A DNA stretch of 16,881 bases from Aquincola sp. (lineage in GTDB: Bacteria > Pseudomonadota > Gammaproteobacteria > Burkholderiales > Burkholderiaceae_C): the NCBI GenBank assembly GCA_029884035.1, contig JAOUIM010000025.1, positions 1-16,881 on the forward strand, in the 5' to 3' direction. This document shows, in pieces, positions 13,170 to 16,881 of the stretch. Under the pieces are notes generated by a model that was not told the DNA's origin, did not search any database, and worked only from the letters and a program-made list of their open reading frames with translations. Each line of letters opens with the position of its first letter. Position 1 is the first letter of the stretch. Position numbers and translations under genes: made by a program.

Positions 13170-14876
13170 ATGTCCTCGCCCCTGCCCGTCCCCCGCTTCG
13201 ACACCTTCTACCGCCATGGTGAATTGACGCGTCTGCTGCTCGACTACGAGCGTGCGGCGCCCGAGTTGGTGCGGGTGACTTCGATCGGCAAGAGCCACGA
13301 AGGGCGCGACATCTGGGTCGCGACGCTGACCAACTTCGCGACTGGCGACGACGGCGACAAGCCTGCGTTCTGGGCCGACGGCAACATCCACGCGGCCGAG
13401 CTCACCGCCAGCACGACGTGCCTGTATTACCTGCACCACCTCGTGTCGCGGTATGGCTCGGACCGCGAGGTGACACATCTTCTCGACACGCGCACGGTGT
13501 ACCTGTGCCCGCGCCTGAACCCAGACGGCGCCGAGCTCGCGCTGGCTGACCGGCCGCGCCACATCCGCAGTTCGACGCGGCCCTACCCGTTCGACGAGGA
13601 TCCGATCGACGGCCTGACGATCGAGGACGTTGATGGCGACGGCCGTGTGCTGACGATGCGCATTCGCGACCCGCACGGCCCGTACAAGAAACACACGACC
13701 GAGCCGCGCCTGATGGTGCCGCGCGAGCCGGGCGAGTTTGGCGGCGAGTACTACAGGCTGATACCCGAGGGCACGCTTGCGCACTTCGACGGTCTGACGG
13801 TGAAGATCAATCGCGACGTCGAAGGCCTGGATCTCAACCGCAACTTCCCGGCCAACTGGCGTGGTGAGCACGAGCAGCTGGGCGCCGGCCCCTACCCGAC
13901 CAGCGAGCCCGAGGTACGCGCGATGGTCGACTTCATCTGCCGGCACCCGAACATTGGCGCGGCCGTCAGCTACCACACGCACAGCGGCGTGATCCTGCGG
14001 CCGATGGGCACGCAGGCCGACGACGACATGATCCCGGAGGACCTGTGGAGCATCAAGCGCTTCTCGGCGCTGGGCGAGAAGATCACCGGCTACCCGGCAA
14101 TCAGCATCTGGCACGACTTCAAGTACCACCCGAAAGAGATCGTCACCGGCACGCAGGACTGGGTGTATGAGCACCTGGGCGCGCTTTTCTGGGTCGTGGA
14201 GCTGTGGTCGCCAAACAAGGAAGCCGGCGTCACAGATTACAAGTGGATCGAATGGTTCCGCGATCACCCGGTCGAGGACGACCTGAAATTGCTCGCGTGG
14301 AGCGACGGCCACTGCGATGGCCGGGCCTATGCGGACTGGCGGCCTTTCATGCACCCGCAGCTTGGCGCGGTCGAGATCGGCGGGTGGGACAAGATGAACT
14401 ACTGGCGCAATCCGCCGCCGCACCTGCGCGAGCGCGAGGCCGCTCGATTTCCAGCGTGGATGACACAGATCGCCCTGTCGCTGCCCAGGCTCGAGACCCT
14501 GCGCACTGAGGTGCGCGCGCTGGGCGCGGACACCTGGCGCATACGCTTCTCGGTAGCCAACAGTGGCTACCTGCCGGCTTACGTGACCAAGCTCGCACTC
14601 GAGCGCAAGATCGTGCGTGGTGTGATGTTCGAGATCCACCTGGCCGACGACGATCCCGAGATCAGCCTCATTAACGGCAGCCGCCGCTTCGAGGGCCCGC
14701 AGCTCGAAGGCCATGCGCCGAAGACGACGCTGCTGGCCTTCCTGCCGCCCCGCGAGGTCACCGCCGACCGCGCGGTTGCCGAGTGGGTGGTCAAAGCCCC
14801 CAAAGGCACGCGCATCGCAATGACCGCCAAGGCCGATCGCGCGGGTGTGGTGCGCAGCGAGGTGACGCTCGACTGA
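13170..14876 (+). CDS. M14-family zinc carboxypeptidase
   Basis: A 568-residue metallopeptidase with no signal peptide or membrane segment, so probably cytoplasmic. Zinc ligands are His74 and Glu77 in NIHAAE and His269 in SYHTHSG; Glu344 in FWVVELWS is the expected catalytic glutamate; DLNRNFP (221-227) carries the substrate-carboxylate Asn and Arg. All M14 hallmarks are therefore present. Between the first ligand pair and DLNRNFP lies a long insert (about 130-215) that contains DVDGDGRV (153-160), a calcium-loop-like DxDxDG motif. The peptidase domain ends near 400, and about 170 C-terminal residues form a beta-rich domain of unknown role. Substrate specificity is not predictable. The gene appears monocistronic, behind the hairpin of the DUF4382 gene. 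The start at 13170 is the first in-frame ATG before the conserved domain. Confidence 0.92.
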   Translation: MSSPLPVPRFDTFYRHGELTRLLLDYERAAPELVRVTSIGKSHEGRDIWVATLTNFATGDDGDKPAFWADGNIHAAELTASTTCLYYLHHLVSRYGSDREVTHLLDTRTVYLCPRLNPDGAELALADRPRHIRSSTRPYPFDEDPIDGLTIEDVDGDGRVLTMRIRDPHGPYKKHTTEPRLMVPREPGEFGGEYYRLIPEGTLAHFDGLTVKINRDVEGLDLNRNFPANWRGEHEQLGAGPYPTSEPEVRAMVDFICRHPNIGAAVSYHTHSGVILRPMGTQADDDMIPEDLWSIKRFSALGEKITGYPAISIWHDFKYHPKEIVTGTQDWVYEHLGALFWVVELWSPNKEAGVTDYKWIEWFRDHPVEDDLKLLAWSDGHCDGRAYADWRPFMHPQLGAVEIGGWDKMNYWRNPPPHLREREAARFPAWMTQIALSLPRLETLRTEVRALGADTWRIRFSVANSGYLPAYVTKLALERKIVRGVMFEIHLADDDPEISLINGSRRFEGPQLEGHAPKTTLLAFLPPREVTADRAVAEWVVKAPKGTRIAMTAKADRAGVVRSEVTLD

Positions 14877-15054
14877 CGGCCTGCGGCGGCCGGCGACGCG
14901 TCAACAGACTCTTCAATCGGTGGCGCAGTGCGCACGAGACGTGCGTCCTGCCAGGCGTCGACGGCCCCGATCAGCGCACGTTCGCTGCGATCGTCGCGCA
15001 GCGAGCGGTGGCGTCACCACGGTCGGCTTGAGCATGCGCAACATGAGCTCGGCG

Positions 15055-15084
15055 ATTGCGTGTATATTTGCATCTGTGCGCAAT
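15055..15084 (+). promoter_or_regulatory. Candidate promoter/operator of the DUF302-OsmC pair in a 228-nt gap
   Basis: The gap 14877-15104 is GC-rich for its first 170 nt, where I see nothing assignable, then turns AT-rich. TATATT (15063-15068) is a good -10 candidate about 42 nt before the start codon; no convincing -35 precedes it. It lies inside an inverted repeat with arms ATTGCG (15055-15060) and CGCAAT (15079-15084), spaced by 18 nt, which could be an operator. TAAGG (15093-15097) serves as ribosome-binding site for the next gene. Confidence 0.35.
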
Positions 15085-15104
15085 TACTCAATTAAGGTTC
15101 CGGC

Positions 15105-15503
15105 ATGAGCAACACCCGCTACAGCTTCGGCAAGACCGTCTCGCTGCCCTTCGACGCCGCAGTGGCGCGCATCACTGAGGCGTTGGCCGAGGTTGGCTTC
15201 GGTGTGCTGACAGAGATCGACGTGGCCGCGACGATGAAGAAGAAACTCGGCACCGACATGCCGCCGTACCGCATCCTCGGCGCGTGCAATCCGCAGTTCG
15301 CGAGCCGCGCGATCGCAGCCGAGCCGCAGATCGGCGCGCTGCTGCCTTGCAACGTCGTCGTGCGGCAGGACGCCGCCGGCGCGGTGCGCGTCGAGGTGAT
15401 GGACCCGCATGCGGTCCTGACGCTGGTCGACCGACCCGAGGTCGCCGCGCTGGCCGCGGAAGTGCGCGGTCGACTCGAGCAGGCGCTGGCGCAGGTCGCG
15501 TGA
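15105..15503 (+). CDS. DUF302 domain protein
   Basis: A small soluble protein of 132 residues consisting of one DUF302 domain. Family marks visible are the GFGVLTEIDV strand (31-40) followed by a lysine-rich helix (TMKKKLG), the ACNP motif with Cys61 and LPCNVVV with Cys82. No signal peptide is seen. DUF302 has no established biochemical role; members often sit beside thiol or redox genes. The start is supported by a TAAGG ribosome-binding site 7 nt upstream. The stop codon overlaps the OsmC start (TGATG), indicating translational coupling. Confidence 0.9.
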   Translation: MSNTRYSFGKTVSLPFDAAVARITEALAEVGFGVLTEIDVAATMKKKLGTDMPPYRILGACNPQFASRAIAAEPQIGALLPCNVVVRQDAAGAVRVEVMDPHAVLTLVDRPEVAALAAEVRGRLEQALAQVA

Positions 15504-15967
15504 TGAGCGAGAGCGTCGCCTTCGACCTCGAGCTGGAACAGCTCTCCGACTACGAATTCAAGGTCAAGTTTGGCGCGCCCGGCGTCGCCGACCTGCTGCT
15601 CGATGAACCTGCGCCGCTGGGCGGCGGCAAGGGTCCGAATGCGGCCCGACTGATCGGTGCGGCCGTGGCCAACTGTCTATCGGCCAGCCTGCTGTTCTGC
15701 ATGGCCGGAAAGTTCAAGCAACGTCCGGGCCCACTGCGAACGGCGGTGCACGGCGAACTGACGCGCAACGAGAAAGGGCGCATGCGCATCGGCCGTATCG
15801 ACGTCACGATCCGCATGGCGGAGGACGCATCCACGCTGCAGCACCTCGACCGCTGCCTGCAGCAGTTCGAGGACTTCTGCATCGTCACCGAGTCGGTGCG
15901 CCGCGGCATCCCGGTAGCAGTACGCGTGCTCGACGCGCACGAGACCGAGGTCTTCACCGCAGGATAG
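15503..15967 (+). CDS. OsmC/Ohr-family protein
   Basis: A 154-residue protein of the OsmC/Ohr fold, a family whose characterised members reduce organic or fatty-acid hydroperoxides with two cysteines. The two conserved cysteines are present: Cys58 in VANCLSASL (peroxidatic position) and Cys126 in FEDFCIVTESV. PNAARLIGAAVANC and the VTESVRRGIPV ending of the second helix are typical of the wider OsmC group rather than of classical Ohr, so its substrate may differ. The ATG shares a base with the DUF302 stop codon. The open frame extends back inside the DUF302 gene but has no homology there. It ends 66 nt before the convergent acyl-CoA synthetase gene; I see no clear terminator between them. Confidence 0.9.
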   Translation: MSESVAFDLELEQLSDYEFKVKFGAPGVADLLLDEPAPLGGGKGPNAARLIGAAVANCLSASLLFCMAGKFKQRPGPLRTAVHGELTRNEKGRMRIGRIDVTIRMAEDASTLQHLDRCLQQFEDFCIVTESVRRGIPVAVRVLDAHETEVFTAG

Positions 15968-16033
15968 GGACCAAGCACGCCCGGACCCCGCGGCACCTCC
16001 GTCGCGTCGAGCGTTCGGTTCGCCGGCGCGGCC

Positions 16034-16881
16034 TCAGGGCACCAGCCAGATCACCTTCTTGCGCGAGCCGACCCAGGTTTCGTAGTTCGGTCCGTAGACC
16101 TCCTCGATGCGGTTGCGCTTGACCTTGAAGGTCGGGGTGATGAAACCGTTGTCCACGCTCCAGGGCTCGGTCACGACCACGAGGCAATCCATCTGCTCGT
16201 GCGGGTCGAGCTTCTCGTTGATCGCGACCAGGTGCTGGGTCAGCGAGACCTCGATCTCCTTGCGGCCTTCGGCGCTGCCGGCCTTGGCGATGCCCTCGAC
16301 GTTGAGCATGGTGATGCCCAGCGGCTGACCGAGGTTGGCGCCCGTCACGGCACAGGCTTCGACCAGTTCGTGCATCACGAGACGGTCCTCGATTGGCGCG
16401 GGCGCCACGTACTTGCCCTTGCTGGTCTTGAACAGATCCTTTACACGGCCGGTGATCTTCAGGTTGCCCTCGGCATCGAGCGCACCCTTGTCGCCAGTCT
16501 TGAGCCATCCGTCGTCGGTGAACGTTGCCTTGGTCTGCGCGGGTTCCTTGTAGTAGCCGAGCATCACACCCGGGCTCTTCATCTGGATTTCACCACTCGT
16601 GGGATCGAGCCGGCTCTGGATACCTTCGTACGGCAGACCGACCGTCCCCGGGCGCTGCTTGCCGGGCAGCGTGGCGTGGCTGACGCCGCAGTTCTCGGTC
16701 ATACCATAGACCTCGACCAGGTCGAGCCCGAGCTTGTTGTACCAGCGCAGCAGGTCCGGCGGCATTGGCGCCGCGCCGCCCGCAGCAAAAGTGCACTGGT
16801 CCAGCCCGAGCGCCTTCAGTACCTTCTTGCGCACCAGCGCGCCGATGATCGGCAGCTTGAGCAGGCGGTCGAGCTTGGCCG
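16034..16881 (-). CDS. Long-chain acyl-CoA synthetase, AMP-forming (5' end outside window)
   Basis: The C-terminal 281 residues of an adenylate-forming enzyme that activates a fatty acid to acyl-AMP and then acyl-CoA. Motifs in order are FAAGGAAPMPP, VEVYGMTENCG (the A5 motif that contacts adenine), GEIQMKSPGVMLGYYK, WLKTGDKG (A7), ITGRVKDLFKTSKGKYVAP (A8, hinge) and, near the end, TPTFKVKRNRIEE with the probable catalytic lysine (A10). KLPIIGALVRKKVLKALGL at the right edge and the TENCG and KTSKGKYVAP wording fit the long-chain (FadD15/ACSL-like) branch. The reading frame remains open to 16879 and the start lies beyond the window. It converges on the DUF302-OsmC pair. Confidence 0.92.
   Translation of the reverse strand, partial: AKLDRLLKLPIIGALVRKKVLKALGLDQCTFAAGGAAPMPPDLLRWYNKLGLDLVEVYGMTENCGVSHATLPGKQRPGTVGLPYEGIQSRLDPTSGEIQMKSPGVMLGYYKEPAQTKATFTDDGWLKTGDKGALDAEGNLKITGRVKDLFKTSKGKYVAPAPIEDRLVMHELVEACAVTGANLGQPLGITMLNVEGIAKAGSAEGRKEIEVSLTQHLVAINEKLDPHEQMDCLVVVTEPWSVDNGFITPTFKVKRNRIEEVYGPNYETWVGSRKKVIWLVP

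Noticed and set aside
11826..14714. A 962-codon open frame on the minus strand opposite the DUF4382 and M14 genes.
   Set aside because: Its codons are in exact register with the codons of both sense genes, so its stops would need TTA, CTA or TCA in the sense strand, which GC-rich genomes avoid. It has no recognisable domain, while both sense genes do.
15968..16033. A possible bidirectional terminator between OsmC and the acyl-CoA synthetase gene.
   Set aside because: Only short, bulged GC pairings can be drawn and there is no T run on either strand; not distinguishable from background in GC-rich DNA.
1..16881. Mobile elements, CRISPR arrays, prophage, defence or biosynthetic clusters.
   Set aside because: No transposase, integrase, Cas, toxin-antitoxin or megasynthase motif was seen on either strand, and no spaced repeat array is present.

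Overview
The window is GC-rich chromosomal DNA. Its gene content, protein sequences and gene order (argS, then a SPOR-domain gene, then dsbA) point to a betaproteobacterium, most likely of the order Burkholderiales; this is inferred from remembered family sequences, not from a search. I see no rRNA, tRNA, CRISPR array, insertion sequence, integrase or phage gene. Most of the window reads as ordinary core and accessory chromosome, with 15 protein genes, two of them cut by the window edges.

Layout. (1) 1-2965, minus strand: an operon argS > SPOR-domain membrane protein > dsbA (3' end outside the window), with a 4-nt ATGA overlap between the first two genes. (2) 3119-4465, plus: a soluble Hanks-type Ser/Thr kinase fused to a C-terminal cyclic-nucleotide-binding domain. 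(3) 4603-4992, plus: a secreted PsiF-repeat protein with a clear hairpin terminator behind it. (4) 5108-6019, minus: a LysR regulator, divergent from (5) 6186-9094, plus: a type II (S)-2-haloacid dehalogenase followed 8 nt later by malate synthase G (glcB). (6) 9134-9508, minus: a small DksA/TraR-like zinc-finger protein, divergent from (7) 9608-11730, plus: a geranylgeranyl-reductase-family flavoprotein and a class II glutamine amidotransferase. (8) 11901-13076, plus: a DUF4382 lipoprotein closed by a long hairpin. (9) 13170-14876, plus: an M14 zinc carboxypeptidase with a calcium-loop-like insert. (10) 15105-15967, plus: a DUF302/OsmC gene pair with overlapping stop and start, behind an AT-rich promoter patch. 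(11) 16034-16881, minus: the C-terminal part of a long-chain acyl-CoA synthetase.

How genes may work together. The dehalogenase and glcB suggest a short route from haloacetate or glycolate-type substrates into malate: dehalogenation of a haloacetate gives glycolate, a glycolate oxidase encoded elsewhere would give glyoxylate, and GlcB condenses glyoxylate with acetyl-CoA. The divergent LysR gene is the obvious candidate regulator. DUF302 and OsmC look translationally coupled and may form a small thiol/redox unit. The kinase with a cyclic-nucleotide domain is the most unusual signalling protein here. Three genes (argS, the dehalogenase, the flavoprotein) have a -10-like hexamer 6-7 nt before an ATG, the geometry expected for leaderless transcripts.

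No stretch longer than about 300 nt lacks a gene. The largest gap, 14877-15104 (228 nt), holds a candidate promoter and operator. Very long antisense open frames lie opposite several genes and are explained by codon bias.
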